Below, in pieces: positions 26,221-33,865 of a stretch of 64,000 nt of DNA (positions are counted from its first letter, which is position 1; the number at the start of each line of letters is the position of its first letter). Both the position numbers and the translations under genes were made by a program. The notes under the pieces were generated by a model that searched no databases, was not told where the DNA came from, and saw only the letters and a list, made by a program, of their open reading frames with translations. This DNA is from Bowmanella denitrificans. GTDB lineage: Bacteria; Pseudomonadota; Gammaproteobacteria; Enterobacterales; Alteromonadaceae. Location: positions 61,172 to 125,171 of the forward strand of contig NZ_BAAAEI010000024.1 of NCBI RefSeq assembly GCF_039522935.1, read 5' to 3'.

Positions 26221-28070
26221 CCCTTGCCCTCCAGCAGGGCCCGGTCACGCACCGCGCCTTTATCGGCGCTGGTAGCCAGCATCGCGTAGGTTTTCAGGGC
26301 CAGAGACACTTCACGCTGGCGATCAAGCGGTTGCCAGGGTTTGTCGGCCTGATTCATGCGTTCTCTGCGCCCTGCCAGCTCTTCATCGCTAACCTGTAAT
26401 TGAATACTGCGGTTGGGAATATCAATGGCAATCATATCGCCCGGCTGTACCAGCGCTATCACCCCGCCAGACGCGGCTTCGGGAGAAACGTGGCCAATGG
26501 ACAATCCCGAAGTACCACCGGAAAAACGCCCATCGGTAATCAGGGCACAAGCCTTACCCAATCCTTTGGACTTCAGATAAGAGGTGGGGTAAAGCATTTC
26601 CTGCATACCCGGACCACCTTTAGGGCCTTCGTAACGAATGATCACCACCTCACCGGCCTGCACTTCATCCCGTAAGATGCCATTAACGGCATCATCCTGG
26701 CTTTCATAGATACGTGCTGGTCCGGTAAAGCGCAGATTGTCTTCATCCACTCCGGCGGTTTTCACAATACAACCATCCTCGGCCAGATTACCGAACAGCA
26801 CGGCCAGACCACCTTCCTGACTAAAGGCATGCTGCATATCCCGAATACAACCTTGCTGTCTGTCGGTATCCAGACTGGGGTAACGACAGTCCTGACTAAA
26901 AGCCTTAGTGGTACGAATTCCAGCCGGCCCGGCGCGGAAGAAGGTATGGGCCGCTTCATTCTGGCCTTGGGTGACATCCCATTGGCTAATCACCTCACCA
27001 ATACTGCCACCAAGTACGTGGGGGCTGTCCGGGTTGAGCAGCCCGCCCCGGTTCAGTTCGGCCAGAATGCCCAACACACCACCGGCGCGGTGCACATCTT
27101 CCATATGGTATTGCTGAGTGGCAGGCGCCACCTTGCATAAGTGCGGTACTTTACGGGACAGACGGTCAATATCGGCCATGCTGAAGTCCAGCTCGGCTTC
27201 CTGGGCCGCCGCCAGCAAGTGCAAAATAGTGTTAGTCGAGCCGCCCATGGCGATATCCAGCGCCATGGCGTTTTCAAAGGCTGCCCGACCAGCAATATTG
27301 CGCGGCAGCGCATTGCTGTCGTTATCCTGGTAATAGCGTTTGCACAGTTCCACCACAACCTTACCGGCCTGTTTAAACAAGCCTTCACGGTCGGCATGAG
27401 TTGCCAGCATCGAACCATTACCGGGCAAAGATAACCCCAGGGCTTCGGTCAGACAGTTCATGGAGTTTGCGGTAAACATACCCGAGCAGGAGCCACAGGT
27501 TGGGCAGGCAGAACGCTCAATGGCTTCGCTGTCAGCATCTGACACATTAGGATTGGCCGCCGCCACCATGGCATCCACCAGATCCAGGTGGATAATTTTG
27601 TCCGACAATTTGGTCTTACCGGCTTCCATCGGGCCACCGGATACAAATACCACCGGAATATTCAGGCGCAGTGCCGCCATCAACATCCCTGGGGTGATTT
27701 TGTCGCAGTTGGAAATACATACCAGTGCATCGGCACAATGGGCATTCACCATATATTCCACCGAATCGGCAATCAGCTCACGGGACGGCAGGCTGTACAG
27801 CATACCGCCGTGGCCCATGGCAATTCCGTCATCCACCGCGATGGTATTAAATTCTTTAGCCACCGCACCGGCTTCTTCAATACTGCGGGCCACCAACTGG
27901 CCCATATCTTTCAGGTGCACATGACCAGGCACAAACTGGGTAAAGGAGTTTGCCACCGCAATAATAGGTTTGCCAAAATCCGCCTCTGTCATACCTGTGG
28001 CACGCCACAAGGCGCGGGCACCGGCCATATTGCGGCCCTGAGTGGTGGTTGCTGAACGTAATTTTGGCAT
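26217..28070 (-). CDS. ilvD: Dihydroxy-acid dehydratase
   Basis: Fe-S enzyme that dehydrates dihydroxy acids to the keto acids of valine and isoleucine. The protein has 617 residues. Motifs include ALVCISNCDKITPGMLMA, ACPTCGSCSGMFTANSMNCL with cluster cysteines, and SGLSIGHVSPEAASGG near the C-terminus. The 145-base gap from ilvE is longer than in enterobacteria and holds an imperfect inverted repeat. ilvA follows with a 4-base overlap. Confidence 0.97.
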   Translation of the reverse strand: MPKLRSATTTQGRNMAGARALWRATGMTEADFGKPIIAVANSFTQFVPGHVHLKDMGQLVARSIEEAGAVAKEFNTIAVDDGIAMGHGGMLYSLPSRELIADSVEYMVNAHCADALVCISNCDKITPGMLMAALRLNIPVVFVSGGPMEAGKTKLSDKIIHLDLVDAMVAAANPNVSDADSEAIERSACPTCGSCSGMFTANSMNCLTEALGLSLPGNGSMLATHADREGLFKQAGKVVVELCKRYYQDNDSNALPRNIAGRAAFENAMALDIAMGGSTNTILHLLAAAQEAELDFSMADIDRLSRKVPHLCKVAPATQQYHMEDVHRAGGVLGILAELNRGGLLNPDSPHVLGGSIGEVISQWDVTQGQNEAAHTFFRAGPAGIRTTKAFSQDCRYPSLDTDRQQGCIRDMQHAFSQEGGLAVLFGNLAEDGCIVKTAGVDEDNLRFTGPARIYESQDDAVNGILRDEVQAGEVVIIRYEGPKGGPGMQEMLYPTSYLKSKGLGKACALITDGRFSGGTSGLSIGHVSPEAASGGVIALVQPGDMIAIDIPNRSIQLQVSDEELAGRRERMNQADKPWQPLDRQREVSLALKTYAMLATSADKGAVRDRALLEGKG

Positions 28071-28127
28071 GCTGTAAAACCTTCTTTTGCTTAGGTGAAT
28101 TTATGAATCCACTCATTTCTGAATTTG

Positions 28128-28196
28128 TCTCGCTAAGACACTGAGGTTGCACGGAGATCTATGTCCGCGCGCTTTATACTCAGCGCTCTTGGCGAA
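28128..28196. repeat. Imperfect inverted repeat in the ilvE-ilvD gap
   Basis: TCTCGCTAAGACACTGAG (28128-28145) is roughly complementary to CTCAGCGCTCTTGGCGAAA (28179 onward). Its sequence resembles sub-blocks inside the CACAGAG elements found after 51 kb (for example CTCGCAG...GCTAAGGCGC at 63519 and 63711), so it may be a decayed relative. It lies inside the ilv operon and could affect downstream expression. Confidence 0.4.
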
Positions 28197-28215
28197 AAAT
28201 AAGGATATTTGTAAT

Positions 28216-29145
28216 TTACTCGACCGGCGTCAACCAGCCCCATTTGTCTTCGGTAGTGCCATCAAACAACCCGAAGAAAGCGTTTTGCACTTTCTCGGTG
28301 ATGGGTCCACGACCACCATTACCCACCTTAATACCGTCGACGGATCGTACCGGCGTCACTTCAGCCGCGGTACCACACATCAAAATCTCATCTGCCAGAT
28401 ACAGCGCTTCGCGGGGAATATTTTCCTCACGCACCTGATAGCCCATCTCGGCCAACAGTGTAATAACCGTATCACGGGTAATGCCGGGCAATATTGCCGC
28501 AGTGCGTGGCGGCGTAGAGATCACGCCATTGCGGATAATAAACAGATTTTCACCGGCCCCTTCACTCAGGTAGCCGTTGATGTCCAGGGCAATGCCTTCC
28601 TGATAGCCATGGCGTCTGGCTTCCATGGAAATAAGCTGTGAAGACAGATAGTTACCACCCGCCTTAGCCCCGGTAGGCATAGTATTGGCGGCCAGCCGGT
28701 TCCAGGACGTAACACAGGCGTCCACCCCGTTTTTCAGCCCCTCCTCGCCCAGATAAGCGCCCCATTCAAAGGCCGCGATCACCAGCTCGGTTTCCTGCCC
28801 GAATGGCACCTGCAGGCCCATGCCGATATCACCATAAAAGGCAATGGGACGAATATAAGCAGATTTAAGCTTGTTGGTGCGAATAATATCCCTGGTCGCC
28901 TGGTTGACTTGTTCCTGAGTGTAAGGAATGGTCATACGATAAATTTTGGCGGAGTCAAACAAACGTTGAGTGTGCTCTGCCAGGCGAAACACGCAGGTAC
29001 CTTGGTGGGGGGTATGGTAAGCACGCACCCCTTCAAACACCGAGGACCCATAATGAATAGCATGGGTCATAACATGCACAGTGGCGTCTTGCCAGGGCAT
29101 AATCTCGCCGTTAAACCAGATAAAGTCTGCTTGTCTCTTAGCCAT
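28216..29145 (-). CDS. ilvE: Branched-chain amino acid aminotransferase
   Basis: PLP-dependent transaminase for the last step of Val, Ile and Leu synthesis. At 309 residues it equals the E. coli length. The PLP lysine is K161 in MPTGAKAGGNYLSS. IHYGSSVFEGVRAY and the C-terminal CGTAAEVTPVRSVDG segment are typical of fold-type IV IlvE. AGGAAA precedes the ATG. It lies 13 bases downstream of ilvM in the operon. Confidence 0.97.
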   Translation of the reverse strand: MAKRQADFIWFNGEIMPWQDATVHVMTHAIHYGSSVFEGVRAYHTPHQGTCVFRLAEHTQRLFDSAKIYRMTIPYTQEQVNQATRDIIRTNKLKSAYIRPIAFYGDIGMGLQVPFGQETELVIAAFEWGAYLGEEGLKNGVDACVTSWNRLAANTMPTGAKAGGNYLSSQLISMEARRHGYQEGIALDINGYLSEGAGENLFIIRNGVISTPPRTAAILPGITRDTVITLLAEMGYQVREENIPREALYLADEILMCGTAAEVTPVRSVDGIKVGNGGRGPITEKVQNAFFGLFDGTTEDKWGWLTPVE

Positions 29146-29158
29146 AATAATTTCCTGC

Positions 29159-29458
29159 TTACGCCGTTCTGGGCAGTGCTTGTGTCAGTGTAGACTGACG
29201 CTCAATGGATGGACTAAGTGCTGTCCTGCACTCAAGGGACGCCAGGTCATACAGTTTATGCAATTGACTGGTAAGTATAGTAATGGGCTGTTTGCCAGAC
29301 ACCTGCATCGATACCTTTAGCTTTCTCGAGGCTAGTTGTTCCGGGGCCGGTTGCATATTTAATTGATTGATACGAAAGCCACGGTAGCGGGTGGTTTGCA
29401 GTACCCTTTCCAATACCGCAGGCTGATCCGATAACAACATCTCCAGTTGATAGTTCAT
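29159..29458 (-). CDS. ilvM: Acetolactate synthase isozyme II small subunit
   Basis: Regulatory ACT-domain subunit of acetolactate synthase. The protein has 99 residues starting MNYQLEMLLSDQPAVLERVLQTTRYRGFRI, an ACT-like beginning as in E. coli IlvM. The ATG at 29458 overlaps the ilvG stop in an ATGA arrangement, giving translational coupling and supporting this start over a longer frame. It is somewhat longer than the E. coli protein, with a polar tail of about 15 residues. Confidence 0.92.
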   Translation of the reverse strand: MNYQLEMLLSDQPAVLERVLQTTRYRGFRINQLNMQPAPEQLASRKLKVSMQVSGKQPITILTSQLHKLYDLASLECRTALSPSIERQSTLTQALPRTA

Positions 29459-31113
29459 TTTGGTTGCTCCCACATTTGATGGTTGGCGGTATTGGGCGGC
29501 ACAATCGGCCACACATTGTCTTTATGATCCAGCTGTACATGTAATAGGTAGGGTCCCTGATGTGCCAGCATACGTTCCAGGGCCGTTTGCACCTGGCTGC
29601 GACAGCGGATCACATCGCTGTCTATATCAAAGGCGGCAGCCAGACGGCTGAATTCGGGGTTGTCCGACAAATCCGTTTCACTGTAACGCTCATCGTGAAA
29701 GAGTTCCTGCCACTGTTTAACCATGCCCAGACGCTGGTTATCCAGGATCAGAATCTTGACCGGCATACGGTAACGACGCAGCGTACCCAGCTCCTGCACA
29801 TTCATCATAAAGGAACCGTCACCGCACACCGCCACCACCTGGGTGTCGGGGTTCGCTACCTGAGCACCAATCGCCGCAGGCAGGCCAAACCCCATGGTGC
29901 CGAGACCACCACTGCTTAAATGGCAGGTCGGGTGAGAAAACTGCATATGCTGCGCAACCCACATCTGGTGCTGCCCAACATCACAACTGACAATGGCATT
30001 GGCGGCAGACATATCGCTCAGCATCCGCAGCAGTTGTGGCGCATCTATCTGCCCTGGGCTGTGGTCAAAGGCATAAGGAAAGGCTTTGCTGACTTTCAGC
30101 TCGCTGACGTGCTCACGCCAGGCTTGCTTGTCACCAACGCAGTGCAACTGTGGCAGAATCACTTTCAAATCGCCCAGCAAGCTGACATCAGCCTGACGAC
30201 GTTTGTGGATTTCGGCCGGGTCGATATCAATGTGCAGCAGCTTGGCATGAGGGGCAAACTCATCCAGTTTGCCGGTGACTCTGTCATCCAGCCGTGCACC
30301 GATAGCAATCAGCAAGTCACATTGTTGCACGCTTAAATTGGCGGCTGCCAGACCATGCATTCCCAGCATACCTAAGTACAAAGGGTGGTCGGTGTTGGCA
30401 CTGCCCAGGCCTTTCAATGTGCAGACCTGAGGCAATTGAGTGCGGTCGATCAAATCCCGCAATTCATTTACGGCATCGGCCATACCCACACCGCCGCCGA
30501 TATACAACATGGGGCGCTGGGATTCGGCCAGCAATTGGTTGGCTGTCTGTAGCTGAGCGGGTGTGGCGAGGGGCATAGCCGTCGCAGACCCGGCCTGCTC
30601 ATCTGACTCGGGCACCAGACCGGTAAGAATATCTTTGGGTATATCCACCAGTACCGGACCAGGGCGTCCTTCCCGGGCAATCTGAAAAGCTTTTTGCAGG
30701 GTCGGCAGTAATTCTTCCGGCTCTAAAACCAGCATGCTGTGCTTACAGATACTCAGCGACAAGCCCAATACGTCGACTTCCTGGAAAGCATCAGACCCCA
30801 TGGCTGACCGCGCGACCTGACCGGTAATCATCACCAGAGGTACGGAGTCGAGTTTGGCATCGGCCAGGCTGGTCAGCAGATTGGTGGCACCAGGACCAGA
30901 AGTGGCAATACACACACCAACCTGATTGGTTGACCGGGCATAACCGATAGCCGCAAAAGCCGCACCTTGCTCATGACGACACAGGTAATGACGAATGGGT
31001 GAATCCAGTAACGCGTCATACAAGGGCATGATTGCGCCGCCCGGATAGCCGAATACCTGGTCTATGCCTTGCTCTGTCAGGAAATGCAAAATGGCTTGTG
31101 CGCCTTTTTTCAT
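29455..31113 (-). CDS. ilvG: Acetolactate synthase isozyme II large subunit
   Basis: ThDP- and FAD-dependent catalytic subunit that condenses pyruvate with pyruvate or 2-oxobutanoate. The protein has 552 residues, intact (not frameshifted as in E. coli K-12). It contains VFGYPGGAIMPLYDALL, the catalytic Glu in CRHEQGAAFAAIGYAR, FQEVDVLGLS and the ThDP-binding GDGSFMMNVQELGTL. I choose the ATG at 31113, which has AAAGAG at good spacing and aligns with MNGAQ of E. coli; a GTG at 31122 is possible. It directly follows the leader and attenuator. Confidence 0.95.
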   Translation of the reverse strand: MKKGAQAILHFLTEQGIDQVFGYPGGAIMPLYDALLDSPIRHYLCRHEQGAAFAAIGYARSTNQVGVCIATSGPGATNLLTSLADAKLDSVPLVMITGQVARSAMGSDAFQEVDVLGLSLSICKHSMLVLEPEELLPTLQKAFQIAREGRPGPVLVDIPKDILTGLVPESDEQAGSATAMPLATPAQLQTANQLLAESQRPMLYIGGGVGMADAVNELRDLIDRTQLPQVCTLKGLGSANTDHPLYLGMLGMHGLAAANLSVQQCDLLIAIGARLDDRVTGKLDEFAPHAKLLHIDIDPAEIHKRRQADVSLLGDLKVILPQLHCVGDKQAWREHVSELKVSKAFPYAFDHSPGQIDAPQLLRMLSDMSAANAIVSCDVGQHQMWVAQHMQFSHPTCHLSSGGLGTMGFGLPAAIGAQVANPDTQVVAVCGDGSFMMNVQELGTLRRYRMPVKILILDNQRLGMVKQWQELFHDERYSETDLSDNPEFSRLAAAFDIDSDVIRCRSQVQTALERMLAHQGPYLLHVQLDHKDNVWPIVPPNTANHQMWEQPK

Positions 31114-31144
31114 TGTCTTCACTCTTTTTCAGCGCCCATAAAAC

Positions 31145-31178
31145 AAAAAACCCCCCGGGCTTTCGCGCGGGGGGTTTT
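31145..31178 (-). terminator. ilv attenuator terminator
   Basis: Read on the minus strand, AAAACCCCCC (31178-31169) pairs with GGGGGGTTTTTT (31156-31145) across a GC-rich loop. The hairpin lies between the leader peptide and ilvG. Ribosome stalling at Leu/Val/Ile codons in the leader would be expected to prevent its formation. Confidence 0.9.
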
Positions 31179-31191
31179 CGTGTAACTGGAC

Positions 31192-31275
31192 TTATTTCAG
31201 ACCAAACGCTTCCCCCGCGGAGATAATAATCACCACGACCACGACAGTAAGAAGAAGGTTTGCGAAAAGGTTCAT
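31192..31275 (-). CDS. ilvL: ilv operon leader peptide
   Basis: A 27-codon frame on the minus strand reads MNLFANLLLT, then five Val in a row, three Ile in a row, then SAGEAFGLK and stop. Three consecutive Leu also occur. It sits 13 bases before the attenuator hairpin and 78 bases before ilvG. Content and position match the IlvL leader of enterobacteria, whose control codons sense charged Leu, Val and Ile tRNAs. The ribosome-binding site is not obvious. The start ATG is at 31275 and the TAA at 31192-31194. Confidence 0.93.
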   Translation of the reverse strand: MNLFANLLLTVVVVVIIISAGEAFGLK

Positions 31276-31462
31276 AAAAAGGCTGTTGCCCTAAAAATAA
31301 TCAAGTTACGTCACTGCTATTAGAAATAGCACGGTGCTTTAAGCCAGATCAAGCAATAATTTTTCTTAAATTCCAATTTTGTAAAACAGCTGTTCCATAA
31401 GCTTGTTTAAATCGCTGCTGGCGGATTAGAGTAAAGGTAACAAATTACACAGGAAAAATGGC
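31276..31462. promoter_or_regulatory. Divergent promoter region of ilvLGMEDA and the TRIC gene
   Basis: This is an AT-rich 187-base region. An inverted repeat TGCTATT/AATAGCA (31315-31321, 31325-31331) lies 40 bases upstream of ilvL, next to a second small palindrome GCAC-G-GTGC. On the minus strand, TTGATC followed 17 bases later by CTATTT is a possible promoter. The assignment is tentative. Confidence 0.35.
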
Positions 31463-32077
31463 ATGAGCCATTGGTTGCATTGGATAGATTTACTCGGCGT
31501 GGCGGTGTTTGCCATTTCAGGCACCCTGATGGCTTACCGCAAACATATGGACGGCTTTGGTGTGATTGTACTGGCGTCGGTCACCGCCATTGGTGGCGGC
31601 ACGCTGCGCGATATGATTCTGGACTTACCGGTCTTCTGGGTGCAGCAGCCAGACTTCTTATACGCCATATTAGTGGCTGCCATCGTGACCATATTGTGGC
31701 TGCGGGTTACCCATAAGTTTCCCTATCAAACCTTGCTGGTGGCAGACGCCCTGGGTATCGCATTTTTTAATATCATGGGTCTACAAAAAGCCCTGGATCA
31801 GGGCACCGGCCCATTTATTGCCATTGTGATGGGTACCATGACCGGGGTATTCGGCGGCTTAATCCGCGATGTGATCTGCCGGGAAATTCCATTGGTTCTC
31901 AAAGGGGAATTGTACGCCACTACCTGTATTGTGGGCGGCATGCTGTATGTCGCCTGCCTGGCGTTGGGTGTGCCGGATTTGCCCGCCATGATTGCCGCAA
32001 TGCTGGCCACCTTGTTGCTGCGCCTGGGCGCCATTCGCTGGCACTGGCAATTGCCGGTATTTCAGGGCAGCCATTAA
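31463..32077 (+). CDS. Trimeric intracellular cation (TRIC) channel-type protein (YicG/UPF0126)
   Basis: The protein has 204 residues, seven hydrophobic segments and an internal duplication: GTLMAYRKHMDGFGVIVLASVTAIGGGTLRDMIL is repeated as GLQKALDQGTGPFIAIVMGTMTGVFGGLIRDVIC. The twin glycine-rich GGG/GGxxRD motifs mark the UPF0126/TRIC fold, a trimeric cation channel in the membrane. Ion preference cannot be read. It is divergent from ilvL and precedes comM. Confidence 0.88.
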   Translation: MSHWLHWIDLLGVAVFAISGTLMAYRKHMDGFGVIVLASVTAIGGGTLRDMILDLPVFWVQQPDFLYAILVAAIVTILWLRVTHKFPYQTLLVADALGIAFFNIMGLQKALDQGTGPFIAIVMGTMTGVFGGLIRDVICREIPLVLKGELYATTCIVGGMLYVACLALGVPDLPAMIAAMLATLLLRLGAIRWHWQLPVFQGSH

Positions 32078-32147
32078 CGGTTTACCGGCTGTTGGCATTC
32101 CCACATCCCTGGACTAGGCTTTGAAAAGTGCCGCCAGGGAAGACCAT

Positions 32148-33662
32148 ATGTCACTTGCCATCGTCCATACACGTGCCAGCGTGGGTATTGATGCCCCGCC
32201 AATCCGGGTGGAAGTGCATCTGGCCAATGGTCTGCCAGCCTTCAATATTGTCGGATTACCCGAAGCATCCGTGCGGGAATCCAGAGACAGAGTGCGCAGC
32301 GCCCTGATCAATTCAGGGTTTGAGTTTCCCGCCAGACGTATCACAGTCAACCTGGCACCGGCCGATTTACCCAAAGAGGGCGGTCGTTTTGATTTGCCTA
32401 TCGCCATTGGCATTATTGCAGCGGGTGGGCAAATACCGGCCCAGCAACTTGAAAAACACGAACTGGCCGGCGAATTGGCCTTGTCGGGTGAACTGGCGCC
32501 CATCAGCGGTGCCCTGCCCCTGGCCTATGCCTGCAGCCAATCAGGCAAAGCCCTGGTACTGCCCGCCAACAATGCCGAAGAAGCTGGCCTTATCAAAGAT
32601 ATTCAACTGTTCCCTGCACCGGCATTACTGCAGGTTTATCATCATCTTTGCGGACAGCAACCGCTGCCGCTGTATAGTTTCCAGACTGTGCCTGTTGCCA
32701 CCACGGCCCAACAGGATATGCGCGATGTTATCGGCCAGGCCGCGGCCAAACGGGCGCTGGAAATTGCTGCAGCCGGAGGTCATAACCTGTTGTTCACCGG
32801 CCCTCCGGGTACGGGTAAAACCATGCTGGCCAACAGGTTGGTGGATATTCTGCCCCCTATGAGCGATGAAGAAGCGCTGCAAACCGCCACAATTCATTCG
32901 GTAACAGGTACACCGGTGGATCCGCAGCATTGGCGGCAACGACCTTTTCGCCATCCCCACCATACGGCATCAGCCATTGCCTTAGCCGGTGGTGGCAGTA
33001 TTCCGCGTCCGGGGGAGATTTCACTGGCTCATAATGGCGTATTGTTTCTGGATGAATTGCCGGAGTTTGACCGTAAAGTGCTGGACGTACTACGTGAACC
33101 CCTTGAATCCGGTTACGTATGTATTTCACGGGCCGCTCAACAAGCCAGATTTCCAGCCAGATTCCAGTTGGTTGCAGCCATGAACCCCAGTCCAACCGGC
33201 AGTGCCGATGACAAACGCAGTTCCCCGCAACAGGTGTTGCGTTACCTGAGTAAGTTATCCGGGCCTTTTCTGGATCGTATCGATTTGCAGGTGGATGTAC
33301 CGCGTTTGCCCAAGGGCAGCCTGGGTGATGAATTACAGGACAGGGGCGACAGCAGTGCCAGTATCCGAGCCAGGGTCAGAGCGGCCAGGCAGCGGCAACT
33401 GGCCCGTCGCGGTAAAACCAATGTCACGCTGAATAGCAAAGAAATGGCCGCAGATTGTCAGTTGAATAGCCAGGACCAGGTGTTTCTGGAAAATGCCTGC
33501 GAGCGTTTGGGCCTGTCGGTGCGCAGCTACCATCGGCTGCTGCGGGTGGCCCGAACTATTGCAGATTTGCAGGACGAACCGGCCATTGTGCGGGCGCATC
33601 TGGCGGAGGCCCTGCAATATCGCTCGTTTGATCGATTAATGGCGCAATTGCTGGCTCAATAG
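32148..33662 (+). CDS. comM: Mg-chelatase-like AAA+ protein ComM/YifB
   Basis: A hexameric helicase-like protein that promotes branch migration during natural transformation (shown for Vibrio ComM). The protein has 504 residues from the ATG at 32148. An N-terminal Lon-like ChlI domain (SLAIVHTRASVGIDAPPIRVEVHLANGLPAFNIVGLP) is followed by the AAA+ core, with Walker A GPPGTGKTML and Walker B GVLFLDELPEF. A C-terminal lid domain follows (LGLSVRSYHRLLRVARTIADL). Its position beside ilvL matches E. coli yifB. Confidence 0.94.
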   Translation: MSLAIVHTRASVGIDAPPIRVEVHLANGLPAFNIVGLPEASVRESRDRVRSALINSGFEFPARRITVNLAPADLPKEGGRFDLPIAIGIIAAGGQIPAQQLEKHELAGELALSGELAPISGALPLAYACSQSGKALVLPANNAEEAGLIKDIQLFPAPALLQVYHHLCGQQPLPLYSFQTVPVATTAQQDMRDVIGQAAAKRALEIAAAGGHNLLFTGPPGTGKTMLANRLVDILPPMSDEEALQTATIHSVTGTPVDPQHWRQRPFRHPHHTASAIALAGGGSIPRPGEISLAHNGVLFLDELPEFDRKVLDVLREPLESGYVCISRAAQQARFPARFQLVAAMNPSPTGSADDKRSSPQQVLRYLSKLSGPFLDRIDLQVDVPRLPKGSLGDELQDRGDSSASIRARVRAARQRQLARRGKTNVTLNSKEMAADCQLNSQDQVFLENACERLGLSVRSYHRLLRVARTIADLQDEPAIVRAHLAEALQYRSFDRLMAQLLAQ

Positions 33663-33865
33663 GGATAATTTCTGATATCTGTTAGTCAAGCCACAGAATT
33701 CCCGTTACTGACACTTGCGCTTTACTTGACAAGTCAATAGCATAGGGCCTTGTTGCGGCATTTTTGCATGCGTGTAAGGCAGCGCTATAGATAAGCACAA
33801 CGCCGTTTAGAGAACCATAAAAACAACAGCAGTTTGCCAGCTGGCGACCCGTTTGGAATGGAATA

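Noticed and set aside
31101..31122. GTG at 31122 as the ilvG start
   Set aside because: The ribosome-binding site is correctly spaced for the ATG at 31113, and that start aligns with known IlvG proteins.
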